A stretch of 64,000 bases of DNA. Source: Skermanella rosea (lineage in GTDB: Bacteria; Pseudomonadota; Alphaproteobacteria; Azospirillales; Azospirillaceae). The notes under the pieces are model-generated. The model saw only the letters and a program-made list of their open reading frames with translations, did no database searches and was not told the DNA's origin. Position 1 is the first letter of the stretch. The number at the start of each line of letters is the position of its first letter. Below, piece by piece: positions 46,553 through 56,505 of the stretch. The translations under genes were made by a program, and so were the position numbers. The stretch is taken from positions 3,589,471 to 3,653,470 of the forward strand of contig NZ_CP086111.1 of NCBI RefSeq assembly GCF_016806835.2, written 5' to 3'.

Positions 46553-47578
46553 ATGAACAAGACTGCTGAAGGACTGAACCGCCGGTCGGTGCTGGCACTG
46601 GGCGCCGCCGCCGCGGCTCTCACCCTGGTCCGGCCGGGGTCCGCCCGGGCCGCGGCGACGATCAGGCTGGCGGTCGCGGACCCTGCCGGCTCGTCGGTCG
46701 GCAAGGCCGCGACGCGGTTCGCGGAACTGGTCCGGGAGTCGACCGGCGGCGCCGTGCAGGTCATGGTCTTTCCGGACGGCGTCCTGTTCGGCAACGACCA
46801 GAACGCGGCGGTCAACCAGCTCGGCAGCGGCGCGCTCGACGGGCTGATCCTGGCAAGCAGCGTCTATGCCTCGTTCGAGCCGCGCATGAACGCGGTCAGC
46901 CTGCCTTACCTGTTCTCCGACTACGACCAGCTCAGGAGCTATCTCCGCGGCGCGCCTGGGCAGGAACTGCTGGGTTCGCTCGACCGGTTCAAGGTCGTCG
47001 GCCTGGGCATGATGCTTCGGACCTTCCGCAACACGACGACGCGGGACCGGGCGATCACCAGGGTGGAGGATTTCCAGGGACTGAAGCTGCGCGTCCCGAA
47101 CAACCAGCTCTTCGTCCGGCTATTCAGGGCGCTGAACGCCAACCCGACGCCCATGGCCTTCTCCGAGGTCTATACGGCCCTCCAGCTCGGCGCGATCGAC
47201 GGCCAGGAGAACCCGGTCGAGGTGCCGCTCAACAACCGGTTCTACGAGGTCCAGAAGCACCTGAACCTGACCCGGCACGTCGCGGACTCCTACCTGCTCG
47301 GGCTCAGCCGCCCCGCGTGGCAGCGCATTCCGGAAGACCAGAGGGAGAACGTGCGGGCCGCGGCCGCGAAGATGGCAGAGGAGCACAACGAGAACGAGAT
47401 CCGGCAGGAAGCATCCATCATCGCCGCCCTCCGCGACAAGGGCATGACGGTGAACGAGCTGGCAGACGGGGAGTCCCGGAAGCTCCAGCAGATCGCCGCC
47501 GGCCTTTATCCCGAGTTCGCCGACGGCATCGGGAAGGAGTTCCTGGAGAAGAGCCTCTCCTTCGTCGGCAAGTCATGA
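46553..47578 (+). CDS. dctP: TRAP transporter substrate-binding protein (DctP family), first system
   Basis: A 341-aa periplasmic protein. A twin-arginine-like leader NRRSVLALGAAAAALTLVRP ends ARAA. Family signatures include FQGLKLRVPNNQLFVRLFRA, with the conserved Arg that ion-pairs a substrate carboxylate, and MAFSEVYTALQLGAIDGQEN. It binds an organic acid, probably a sugar acid, for DctQM. It overlaps dctQ by 4 bp (ATGA). Confidence 0.94.
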   Translation: MNKTAEGLNRRSVLALGAAAAALTLVRPGSARAAATIRLAVADPAGSSVGKAATRFAELVRESTGGAVQVMVFPDGVLFGNDQNAAVNQLGSGALDGLILASSVYASFEPRMNAVSLPYLFSDYDQLRSYLRGAPGQELLGSLDRFKVVGLGMMLRTFRNTTTRDRAITRVEDFQGLKLRVPNNQLFVRLFRALNANPTPMAFSEVYTALQLGAIDGQENPVEVPLNNRFYEVQKHLNLTRHVADSYLLGLSRPAWQRIPEDQRENVRAAAAKMAEEHNENEIRQEASIIAALRDKGMTVNELADGESRKLQQIAAGLYPEFADGIGKEFLEKSLSFVGKS

Positions 47579-48123
47579 CCAGCGTCGGCTATCACCCCAT
47601 GCAGCGGCACCGGACGAACCTCGACCACGTGATCTGGCGAGCGGTCGATGCCCTGCTCTTCGTGATCGTGCTGGGCCTGCTGGTCACGGTCTCGTGCCAG
47701 GCTTTGAGCCGCCTGACCGGTGCTTCCGCCCCCTGGACCGAGGAGCTGTCGCGGTTCCTGTTCATCTGGACGGCGTTCCTCGGCATGGCGACCGGTTTCC
47801 GGCGCGGCGAGCATCCCAGCATCACCTTCCTGATCGACGCCCTGCCGGGGTGGGCCCAAACGGCTTCGCATTGCCTGACCGCGGTATCGACCACGGTCCT
47901 GTTCGCCATCATCGGCTGGAACGCCGTCGGGCTGCTGATGCAGCAAATGGATTTCGGCGAGACGTCCCCCGTGCTCGGCATCGGCATGTGGATCGCGACG
48001 GTGCCCGTGATCCTGGGATCGGCCCTGGCCATCGCCGGCTGCCTGGTCGAGGTTTTCGGCAGGATCCAAGCCCGGCGGGCCGGCGGCGGCACCACGTCAC
48101 CCAACCGGGAGAGCGACCCATGA
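47575..48123 (+). CDS. dctQ: TRAP transporter small membrane subunit (DctQ), first system
   Basis: A 182-aa protein with four predicted transmembrane helices; the first is VDALLFVIVLGLLVTVSCQA and the conserved PWTEELSRFLFIWTAFLGMA follows. It links the periplasmic binding protein to the DctM permease. Start and stop each overlap a neighbour by 4 bp (ATGA), a tightly coupled dctPQM unit. Confidence 0.94.
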   Translation: MTSVGYHPMQRHRTNLDHVIWRAVDALLFVIVLGLLVTVSCQALSRLTGASAPWTEELSRFLFIWTAFLGMATGFRRGEHPSITFLIDALPGWAQTASHCLTAVSTTVLFAIIGWNAVGLLMQQMDFGETSPVLGIGMWIATVPVILGSALAIAGCLVEVFGRIQARRAGGGTTSPNRESDP

Positions 48124-49391
48124 GCCTCGTCCTGCTGACCATCTTCCTCGGGCTTTCCTTCCTCGGCGTGCCGCTGGCCGTGGCCCTCGGCCTCGGTGCC
48201 GCGGCGACGCTCTGGTACCACGACCTGCCACTTTCCATGGTGACGCAGTCGATGGCGACCTCGATCAATTCCTTCCTGCTGATCGCGGTGCCGCTGTTCG
48301 TCCTGGCCGGCCACATCATGGAACGGGGCGGACTTTCGGAACGCATCTTCGGCGCCGCCGAGGCGTGCGTCGGCCGCTTCAGGGGCGGGCTCGGCCATGT
48401 CAACATCCTGTCCAGCTTCGTCTTCGGCGGGATCTCGGGCTCGTCGGTGGCCGACATCGCCAGCATCGGGCGGATCACCATCGGCGCCATGACCGCCCGC
48501 AACTATCCCCGCCCCTACTCGGCCGCCCTGACCCTCATCACCTCGACCCTCGCGACGCTGGTGCCGCCGAGCATCCTGATGATCGTCGCGGCCGCCGCCG
48601 CGGGACAGTCGGTCGGCCAGGCGCTGGCGGGGGGCCTCGGCCCGGGCATCCTGCTGGTCGTGGCGCTGCTCGTCTACAACGCCGTGATATCGAAGGCGAA
48701 GGGCTACGGGACGCTCCTGCCGTTCGACCCCTGGGCCAACCTGAGGGCCATCGCGCGTGCCCTGCCCTCGCTCGGCGCGCCGGTCATCATCCTGACCGCG
48801 ATGTTCACCGGGATCGTCACCCCGACGGAGGCCGCCGCCCTCGCGGTGCTCTACACGCTGGCCGTCGGGTTCCTGGTCCATCGCGAGATCGCGCTGGCCG
48901 ATCTGCCCGAGTTGCTCATCGGTGCCGGCCGGACCGCGGGAACGGTGCTGCTGATCCTGATGGTGGCCAGCACGGCCACATACGTCTTCACGATCGACAT
49001 GCTGCCGTCCAAGGCGTCGTCGTCGATCATGGCCCTGACCACCGACCCGAGGCTGGTGCTCCTGTTGATGGGGCTGATCTTCCTGGCCGTCGGCATGCTG
49101 ATGGACATCGTGGCGGCGGCCCTGATGCTGATACCGATCCTGATGCCGGCCGCCGTACAGGTCGGCGTCGATCCGCTGCACTTCATCGTCTTCATGGTGG
49201 CGGCCCTGGCGATGGGGCTGGCGACCCCGCCCGTGGGGACCTGCCTGTTCGCGACGGCACAGGTTTCGGGGGTTCCCATCGAACGCCTCGCCCTGGCGAC
49301 GGTGCCGTTCTATATCGTCAACGTCGTCGTGCTGACGCTGATCGCGTTCCTGCCGCAAGTGGTGCTGTGGCCGGCGCAGATCCTTACCTGA
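48120..49391 (+). CDS. dctM: TRAP transporter large permease (DctM), first system
   Basis: A 423-aa polytopic membrane protein of the standard DctM length, about 12 helices. Hallmarks: FLLIAVPLFVLAGHIMERGG, FGGISGSSVADIASIGRIT, TLITSTLATLVPPSILMIVA and ATPPVGTCLFATAQVSG. It performs Na+-coupled uptake of the ligand held by DctP. Last gene of the oxidoreductase-dctPQM unit. Confidence 0.95.
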   Translation: MSLVLLTIFLGLSFLGVPLAVALGLGAAATLWYHDLPLSMVTQSMATSINSFLLIAVPLFVLAGHIMERGGLSERIFGAAEACVGRFRGGLGHVNILSSFVFGGISGSSVADIASIGRITIGAMTARNYPRPYSAALTLITSTLATLVPPSILMIVAAAAAGQSVGQALAGGLGPGILLVVALLVYNAVISKAKGYGTLLPFDPWANLRAIARALPSLGAPVIILTAMFTGIVTPTEAAALAVLYTLAVGFLVHREIALADLPELLIGAGRTAGTVLLILMVASTATYVFTIDMLPSKASSSIMALTTDPRLVLLLMGLIFLAVGMLMDIVAAALMLIPILMPAAVQVGVDPLHFIVFMVAALAMGLATPPVGTCLFATAQVSGVPIERLALATVPFYIVNVVVLTLIAFLPQVVLWPAQILT

Positions 49392-49517
49392 GAACGATCC
49401 GGGGAACCTGCGGTGCGACCCATTCGGCGCATGGCTGGGTTCTCCGGTCTCGCCCCGGAGCACCGGCATCGGCTATCGAGGAGGCAATTCTCCGTTTCCC
49501 CAAGGAGTGATGCCTCC

Positions 49518-50411
49518 GTGCCATCCAACAATCGCCTTTTCGATCAGGTATGGCTTCTGCTGATGCTGCCGCCGCTGTTCTGGGCCAGCAATGCCATCGT
49601 CGGCCGGGCCGTGGCCGGCGCGGTGCCGCCGGTCGGCCTGGCGTTCTGGCGCTGGACGCTGGGCGCGCTTCTGATCCTTCCCTTCGCGTGGCGGCACCTG
49701 GGGGCCGACGCGGATGTGCTGAAACGGCACTGGGCGGTCATAGGCCTGCTGGCCCTGCTGGGCATCGCCGTCTTCAACACCCTGGTCTATCTCGGCCTGA
49801 ACACCACGTCGGTGCTGAACGCGGTCATGATGCAGACGGGCATTCCGCCGCTGATCGTGCTGATGAGTTTCCTGATGTTCCGGGACCGCGTCTCCGCCGT
49901 GCAGGGACTTGGGATCACGCTGTCGTTGGCGGGGGCGCTGACGCTGATCTCCAAGGGCGACCTCGGCGCGCTGGTCCGGCTGGACCTCAATCCCGGCGAT
50001 CTCTGGATCTTCGTGGCGGTGATCTGCTACGCGGGCTACACGGCCCTGCTGAGGCGGCGGCCGGCGGTGCATGCGTTCAGCTTCCTGTTCGTGACCTTCG
50101 CGGCCGGCGCCGCCATGATCCTGCCCTTCTACCTGGTGGAGACGCTCGGCGGGCGGCCTTACCAGGTGACGGCGCTGGCGCTCGGGGCGACGGTCTATGT
50201 GGCCCTGTTCCCGTCGATCCTGGCCTATCTCTGCTTCAACCGGCTGGTGGCGGTGGCGGGGCCGAACCGCGCCGGCATGTGCATCCATCTGGTGCCGGTG
50301 TTCGGCACCGTCCTGGCGATCCTGTTCCTCGGGGAAACGCTCCACGTCTTCCATGTGGCAGGCATCGCGCTGATCGCGGTCGGCATCGTGCTGGCGACGC
50401 GGCGCCGATGA
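49518..50411 (+). CDS. EamA/DMT-family membrane transporter
   Basis: Predicted 297 aa from the GTG at 49518, chosen for the AAGGAG ribosome site ten bases upstream (the frame extends to 49413 with non-membrane sequence). Ten hydrophobic helices form two EamA halves: PPLFWASNAIVGRAVAGAVP in the first, and YTALLRRRPAVHAFSFLFVT opening the second; RAGMCIHLVPVFGTVLAILF is the signature near the end. Drug/metabolite transporters of this type export or import small metabolites. Its substrate is unknown and it may serve the flanking sugar-acid genes. Confidence 0.88.
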   Translation: MPSNNRLFDQVWLLLMLPPLFWASNAIVGRAVAGAVPPVGLAFWRWTLGALLILPFAWRHLGADADVLKRHWAVIGLLALLGIAVFNTLVYLGLNTTSVLNAVMMQTGIPPLIVLMSFLMFRDRVSAVQGLGITLSLAGALTLISKGDLGALVRLDLNPGDLWIFVAVICYAGYTALLRRRPAVHAFSFLFVTFAAGAAMILPFYLVETLGGRPYQVTALALGATVYVALFPSILAYLCFNRLVAVAGPNRAGMCIHLVPVFGTVLAILFLGETLHVFHVAGIALIAVGIVLATRRR

Positions 50412-50416
50412 ACCGC

Positions 50417-50446
50417 TTGATACTCAAACTAATTCCAACGTTATAC
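50417..50446 (+). promoter_or_regulatory. Candidate sigma-70-type promoter for the cupin-TRAP operon
   Basis: TTGATA (50417-50422) and TTATAC (50441-50446) are 18 bp apart, just after the EamA stop and about 150 bp before the cupin ATG. The region between (50447-50595) is AT-richer and contains CCATGGTACATGG, a possible operator half-site pair. Confidence 0.5.
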
Positions 50447-50595
50447 TGAAGCCATGACGCTCTCCATGGTACATGGCATCGACGGAAGAGTTTCCCACGG
50501 AACATGGACGGCGCATAAGGACAGTTCCTACAATCGCCCTCAGGCACTGTAACGCCGAGCGGGATCCAGGCGGACAACATCAGGACCAGATCACG

Positions 50596-51156
50596 ATGAC
50601 CCAATCTCCGAATCAGGCGCCCCCGGGCCAACCGGCCGTTTCCCCCATCAACGAGAAGTGGGCTCCCTACCGGCACCCGCAGCCGGTGGACTCCCCTCCC
50701 GAGCTGGTGATTCCGAACGCGATTCCCACCGATGAGCGTATCTGGGTCCCGGTCGAGGAGAATGTCTGGTTCCGCCCCCTTCTTCTCGCCGCGTCGCGCG
50801 GATACTGGATGAACCTGCTGCGCGTCAGGAAGGCCGGCGTGCTGTCGCGCCACCGGCATCCGCAGCCTGTGCATGCCTTCGTCCTCAAGGGCGAATGGCG
50901 CTACCTGGAACATGATTGGGTCGCGACCGAGGGATCCTACGCCTATGAGGCGCCGGGCGAGACCCACACGCTGGTGGTCGATCCCCACGTGGAAGAGATG
51001 ATCACCCTGTTCCAGGTCAACGGCGCCATGATCTACGTGGACCCTGACGGCAAGACCCTGGGCTACGACGACGTCTTCACCCGCATCGAGAAATGCAGGG
51101 CCCACTATGCGACCAACGGCCTGGGAGCCGACTATATCGACCAATTCATCCGTTAG
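50596..51156 (+). CDS. Cupin-domain protein (dihydroxyacetophenone-dioxygenase-like)
   Basis: A 186-aa cupin. The beta-barrel metal site is RHRHPQPVHAFVLKGEWRYL (two His plus following Glu) with EAPGETHTLVVDPH giving the last His. It resembles the 2,4'-dihydroxyacetophenone-dioxygenase-like/ChrR-like cupins found in catabolic operons. The start was set at the ATG at 50596 before MTQSPNQAPPG; an upstream frame from 50473 looks like shadow sequence. It is probably the first gene of the operon leading to the second TRAP system. Reaction unknown. Confidence 0.8.
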   Translation: MTQSPNQAPPGQPAVSPINEKWAPYRHPQPVDSPPELVIPNAIPTDERIWVPVEENVWFRPLLLAASRGYWMNLLRVRKAGVLSRHRHPQPVHAFVLKGEWRYLEHDWVATEGSYAYEAPGETHTLVVDPHVEEMITLFQVNGAMIYVDPDGKTLGYDDVFTRIEKCRAHYATNGLGADYIDQFIR

Positions 51157-52338
<1,182 letters not shown>

Positions 52339-52454
52339 TCGGCACGGCCGGTCGAAGCCCGCAGGGCCATAACGGCGTCCCGGCCCCCGGCCGGGGCGTC
52401 GGGCGATTCGGCCGCCAGCAGCACCCTTCCAATCAATCAGCCGGTACCAGCACC

Positions 52455-53588
52455 ATGTCGATGATCTCCTACCTGACGACGATCCGATTCGAATTCGGCG
52501 CCATCAACGGCATCCAGCAGGACCTGACCGACCTCGGGATCCGCAAGCCCCTGATCATCGCCGACGAGGGGGTGGTGAAAGCCGGGCTCGTCGGCAGGAT
52601 CACGGCCGTGGTGGAGAATGGCGGCGCGCTGCCGGTCTTCACCGGCACACCGACCAACCCGACGCAGGAAGCGGTCGAAGCGGCCCTGTCGATGTATCGC
52701 GAGCAGGGCTGCGACGGCCTGATCGCGGTGGGCGGTGGCTCCCCGATCGACCTCGCCAAGGGCGTCGCCCTGCTCGCCTCCCATGACGGACCGCTCGAAC
52801 ATTATGCCGCCATCCTCGGCGGCATCCCCCGGATCACCTCCGCCGTCGTGCCGGTCATCGCGGTCCCGACCACGGCCGGGACGGGAAGCGAGGTCGGCCG
52901 GGCCTCGCTGATCACCCTGAAGGACGGCCGCAAGCTCGGCTTCATCTCGCCCTTCCTGATCCCGAAGCGGGCGGTCTGCGACCCGGAGCTGACGCTCGGC
53001 CTGCCGGGCTGGCTGACCGCGGCGACCGGCATGGATGCCGTCACCCACTGCATCGAGACCTATCTCAGCCCGCGCGACAACCCTCCCGCGGAGGCGATCG
53101 CCCTTGACGGGCTGAAGCGGGCGGTCGACAACATCGAGAAGGCGACCGCCGACGGCTCCGACCGGGACGCGCGCTACCAGATGATGATGGCGGCCCTGGA
53201 AGGCGGCCTCACCTTCCAGAAGGGCCTGGGCGCCGTCCATGCCCTGTCGCACCCCCTCGGCGGGCTCAAGGACGTCTCCCTCCACCACGGCACTCTCAAC
53301 GCGGTGATCCTGCCGGCGACCTTGCGATTCAACCAGAGCCATGCCGAGGCGAAGTACGCGGCCATCCGCTCCACCCTCGGCCTGGCGCCCGACGCCGACC
53401 TGGCCGACTATTTCGCCGGGCTCAGCAGCCGGCTCGGCCTGCCGAAGACCTTGAAGGAAATGGGCGTTTCCACCGCCATCGTTCCGGCGATCGCCCGGGC
53501 CGCCGTCGAGGACCATTCCCATGCGACCAATGCCCGCCCTGCGACGGTCGAGGATTACGAACGGATGCTGACCGAGGCGATCGGCTGA
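52455..53588 (+). CDS. Iron-containing (group III) alcohol dehydrogenase
   Basis: A 377-aa enzyme starting MSMISYLTTIRFEFGAINGI. NAD-binding GGGSPIDLAKGVALLASH; PTTAGTGSEVGRASLITL; metal-ligand regions ATGMDAVTHCIETYLSP and GAVHALSHPLGGLKDVSLHH, which keep the Asp and three His for Fe2+. Probably oxidises a hydroxy-acid or polyol intermediate of the locus. It follows the orphan DctP and precedes a DapA-like aldolase by 53 bp. Confidence 0.93.
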   Translation: MSMISYLTTIRFEFGAINGIQQDLTDLGIRKPLIIADEGVVKAGLVGRITAVVENGGALPVFTGTPTNPTQEAVEAALSMYREQGCDGLIAVGGGSPIDLAKGVALLASHDGPLEHYAAILGGIPRITSAVVPVIAVPTTAGTGSEVGRASLITLKDGRKLGFISPFLIPKRAVCDPELTLGLPGWLTAATGMDAVTHCIETYLSPRDNPPAEAIALDGLKRAVDNIEKATADGSDRDARYQMMMAALEGGLTFQKGLGAVHALSHPLGGLKDVSLHHGTLNAVILPATLRFNQSHAEAKYAAIRSTLGLAPDADLADYFAGLSSRLGLPKTLKEMGVSTAIVPAIARAAVEDHSHATNARPATVEDYERMLTEAIG

Positions 53589-53641
53589 CGCCCGGCGGCG
53601 TTTCCGCCATGCCTTCATCCTTTCGCGGACAGGAGAACGCG

Positions 53642-54637
53642 ATGCCGACCTCCCAGCACGATACCCGGGCCGACCGGCTCTGGGTCCCCCTGCTCACCCA
53701 GTACCGGCGGCGGGACGGCGCGGCCGAGATAGATCCGGACCGCACCGCCGCGCACCTGTCGTTCATCCGGCCCTGGGTCGGCCAGTTCCTGCTCGCCGGC
53801 TCCACCGGGGACGGGTGGGAGATGAGCCTGGAGCAGCTTCTCGTGCTCGTCCGCCTCACCGGCCGGCGCGACCTCTTCGAGGGCAGCCGGTTCCTCGTCG
53901 GGGCGCTCCGGCCGACAACCGAGGGCGTCGTCGAGTGGGCGCGGGCGATCGAAGGAACGCTCGACGAGATGAAGACCACCGCCGGCGAGTTCCGCGGCCT
54001 GGCGGTCTGCCCGCCGGTCGATGCCGGCGCCAGCCAGTCGGACATCGTCAGGCACTACGAGCGGGTCCTGGCCGAGACCCGCAGCGACATCGCCGTCTAC
54101 CAGCTGCCGCAGGTCACCCACTGCTCGATCGAGCCGGAAACCATGCGCTCGCTCGCTGCCAATCCGCGGGTCACCATGTTCAAGGACACCAGCGGCGCCG
54201 ACGCGGTGGCCCTGTCCGGGTTCACCGGCCCGCTGATGGTGCGGGGGGCGGAAGGCGGCTATGTCGATAACCTGAAGCCTTCCGGATTGTACGACGGGTG
54301 GCTGCTCAGCACCGGGAACGCCTTCGGGTCCCAGCTCCGCCGCATGATCGACCTGCTGGACGCCGGGCGGGAGGAGGAAGCGAAGGCGGTCTCCCGCGTG
54401 CTGACCGTGGTCGTCAACGAGATGTTCGCGGCGGCGGGGAAACTGTCCTTCGGCAACCCCTTTTCCAACGCGAACCGGGCGGTGGACCATCTCTGGGCCC
54501 ATGGCGCGGGGTGGGCCGACGCACCGGCTCCCCTGACCATCTCCGGCAACGAGATCCCGAGGGAACTGCTGGAAACCGCGTCGGACATCGTCGGCCGCTT
54601 CCCCACCCTGCCGGAACGGGGGTATCTGGGCCGGTGA
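53642..54637 (+). CDS. Dihydrodipicolinate synthase/N-acetylneuraminate lyase family protein
   Basis: A 331-aa (beta/alpha)8-barrel of the DapA/NanA family: FLLAGSTGDGWEMSLEQL (the G[ST]TGE-like loop, here GSTGDGWEMS), VYQLPQVTHCSIEPETM with the Tyr of the catalytic region, and the Schiff-base Lys in VTMFKDTSGADAV. It likely splits or condenses a 2-keto-acid sugar. The ribosome site GGACAGGAGA precedes the ATG. Neighbouring dehydrogenase and TRAP genes support a catabolic rather than lysine-biosynthetic role. Confidence 0.87.
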   Translation: MPTSQHDTRADRLWVPLLTQYRRRDGAAEIDPDRTAAHLSFIRPWVGQFLLAGSTGDGWEMSLEQLLVLVRLTGRRDLFEGSRFLVGALRPTTEGVVEWARAIEGTLDEMKTTAGEFRGLAVCPPVDAGASQSDIVRHYERVLAETRSDIAVYQLPQVTHCSIEPETMRSLAANPRVTMFKDTSGADAVALSGFTGPLMVRGAEGGYVDNLKPSGLYDGWLLSTGNAFGSQLRRMIDLLDAGREEEAKAVSRVLTVVVNEMFAAAGKLSFGNPFSNANRAVDHLWAHGAGWADAPAPLTISGNEIPRELLETASDIVGRFPTLPERGYLGR

Positions 54638-54704
54638 CGCCGGCGGGGATATCGGAACTCCGGTCAAATCAATCAGAAGCGTCCAATCAGGAGGAAACAG
54701 TCCC

Positions 54705-55808
54705 ATGATGAAACGTCGCGACATGCTGGTCGGCGGCCTGGCGGGCGCTTCCGCCGCCGCCGCCGCGGTGGCCGGCGGCCCCGCTCCGGCGCAGGCCCAG
54801 AGCACCGAGATCAACTGGCGCATGACGTCCAGCTATCCCGCATCCCTCGACGCCGTCTACGGCGCCGGCGATACCTTCATCAAGGTCCTCGGCGAGATCT
54901 CGCAGGGGCGCATGCGGATACAGCACTTCGCCGCGGGGGAGATCGTCGGCGGGTTCCAGGCACTGGACGCCGTCCAGAACGGCACGGTCGAGTGCTGCGA
55001 CACGGCACCCTTCTATTATGTCGGCAAGGACCCCTCCTTCGCGTTCGGCGCCTCCGTGCCGTTCGGTCTCAGCACGCGCCAGCAGAACGCCTGGTTCTTC
55101 CAGGCCGGCGGGCTGGAGCTGCTGAACGAGCTGTTCAACCAGCACAATGTCGTCGGTATCCCGATCGGCAACACCAATGCCCAGATGGCCGGCTGGTTCC
55201 GCAAGGAGATCAAGTCGGTGGACGACCTGAAGGGGCTCAAGATGCGGATCGGCGGCCTCGCCGGGCAGGTCATCGCCAAGCTGGGCGCGGTGCCGCAGCA
55301 GATCCCCGCGGGCGACATCTATCCGGCCCTCGAACGCGGAACCATCGACGCCGCCGAATGGGTCGGCCCCTATGACGACGAACGGCTCGGCTTCGCCAAG
55401 GTCGCACCCTATTACTACTATCCGGGCTGGTGGGAAGGCGCCTCCGCCATCTTCCTGTTCATCAACAAGGACAGGTGGGAAGCGCTCACGCCGCTCGACC
55501 GCGCCCTGATCACCGCCGCGGCCCATCAGGCCAACACGCTGACCATCGCCAGGTACGACCAGGTCAATCCGGGGGCGATCCGCCGGCTCGTCGCCGGAGG
55601 CGCGCAGCTGAGGGCATTCCCGCCCGAGGTGATGGAAGCCTGCCTGAAGGCCGCGAACGAGGTCTTCGCGGAGATCAGCGCGCAGAACCCGCTGTTCAAG
55701 CGCCTCCATGAACACATGACGGCTTTCCGCAACGAGCAGTATCTTTGGCAGCAGATCGCGGAATACAGCTACGAGACGTTCATGATCCGGGCGCGCGGCC
55801 GCGGCTGA
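54705..55808 (+). CDS. dctP: TRAP substrate-binding protein (DctP/TakP type), second complete system
   Basis: A 367-aa exported protein. The leader MMKRRDMLVGGLAGASAAAA has a twin-arginine-like KRR and ends QAQS. The mature part parallels the DctP at 51250: [79 protein letters not shown]. Followed by dctQ after 43 bp, so this is the cognate binding protein of the large DctM. Confidence 0.94.
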   Translation: MMKRRDMLVGGLAGASAAAAAVAGGPAPAQAQSTEINWRMTSSYPASLDAVYGAGDTFIKVLGEISQGRMRIQHFAAGEIVGGFQALDAVQNGTVECCDTAPFYYVGKDPSFAFGASVPFGLSTRQQNAWFFQAGGLELLNELFNQHNVVGIPIGNTNAQMAGWFRKEIKSVDDLKGLKMRIGGLAGQVIAKLGAVPQQIPAGDIYPALERGTIDAAEWVGPYDDERLGFAKVAPYYYYPGWWEGASAIFLFINKDRWEALTPLDRALITAAAHQANTLTIARYDQVNPGAIRRLVAGGAQLRAFPPEVMEACLKAANEVFAEISAQNPLFKRLHEHMTAFRNEQYLWQQIAEYSYETFMIRARGRG

Positions 55809-55851
55809 CCGACCGTCTCTCGGAGCAGGACCAAGTCCCTGGAGGAAACCC

Positions 55852-56505
55852 GTGCAAGCATTGTTAGGCGTCAGCCGCACCATCGACACCGTCAATATAT
55901 GGGTGGGGCGCATAGCCGCCTGGGCGATCGTGGTCGCCGTCCTGGTCTCCGCGGTCAACGCCATCGTCCGCAAGGTCCTGGGCACCTCGTCGAACGCCTG
56001 GCTCGAACTGCAATGGTACCTGTTCGGCGCGGTCTTCATGCTGTGCGCGGCCTGGACCTTCATCGCGAACGAGCACATCCGCATCGACATCGTCGCGAAC
56101 AGGTTCTCCCGGCGGGTCCGCAACTGGATCGAGGTGATCGGCCATGTCTTCTTCCTCGGCGGCTTCTGCGCCGTCCTGATCTATACCTCGATCCCGTTCT
56201 TCCTGAACTCCTACGCGTCGGGCGAGGTTTCGACCAACGCCGGCGGCCTGATCATCTGGCCGGCGAAGCTCCTGATCCTGGTCGGGTTCGTCCTGCTCGC
56301 CCTCCAGGGGGTGAGCGAACTGATCAAGCGCATCGCCATCATGCGCGGGGACATTCCCGATCCCGGGATCGGCGGGCACCACGACGCGATCGAGGGCGAA
56401 GTCGAGCGCCTGCTCTCCATCCAGAAAGATGGCCCCGGTGAAGGCCTGGCCACCGGAAAGCCTGAAACCAACGCAGCGCCGCAAGCTTCCAGGAACCACC
56501 CATGA
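55852..56505 (+). CDS. dctQ: TRAP small membrane subunit (DctQ), second system
   Basis: A 217-aa protein starting at GTG (MQALLGVSRTIDTVNIWVGR), with an AGGA-type ribosome site (CTGGAGGAAACC). Four helices; the conserved SSNAWLELQWYLFGAVFML motif is present. The hydrophilic C-terminal tail (about 50 residues) is longer than in the first DctQ. It overlaps dctM by 4 bp (ATGA). Confidence 0.92.
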   Translation: MQALLGVSRTIDTVNIWVGRIAAWAIVVAVLVSAVNAIVRKVLGTSSNAWLELQWYLFGAVFMLCAAWTFIANEHIRIDIVANRFSRRVRNWIEVIGHVFFLGGFCAVLIYTSIPFFLNSYASGEVSTNAGGLIIWPAKLLILVGFVLLALQGVSELIKRIAIMRGDIPDPGIGGHHDAIEGEVERLLSIQKDGPGEGLATGKPETNAAPQASRNHP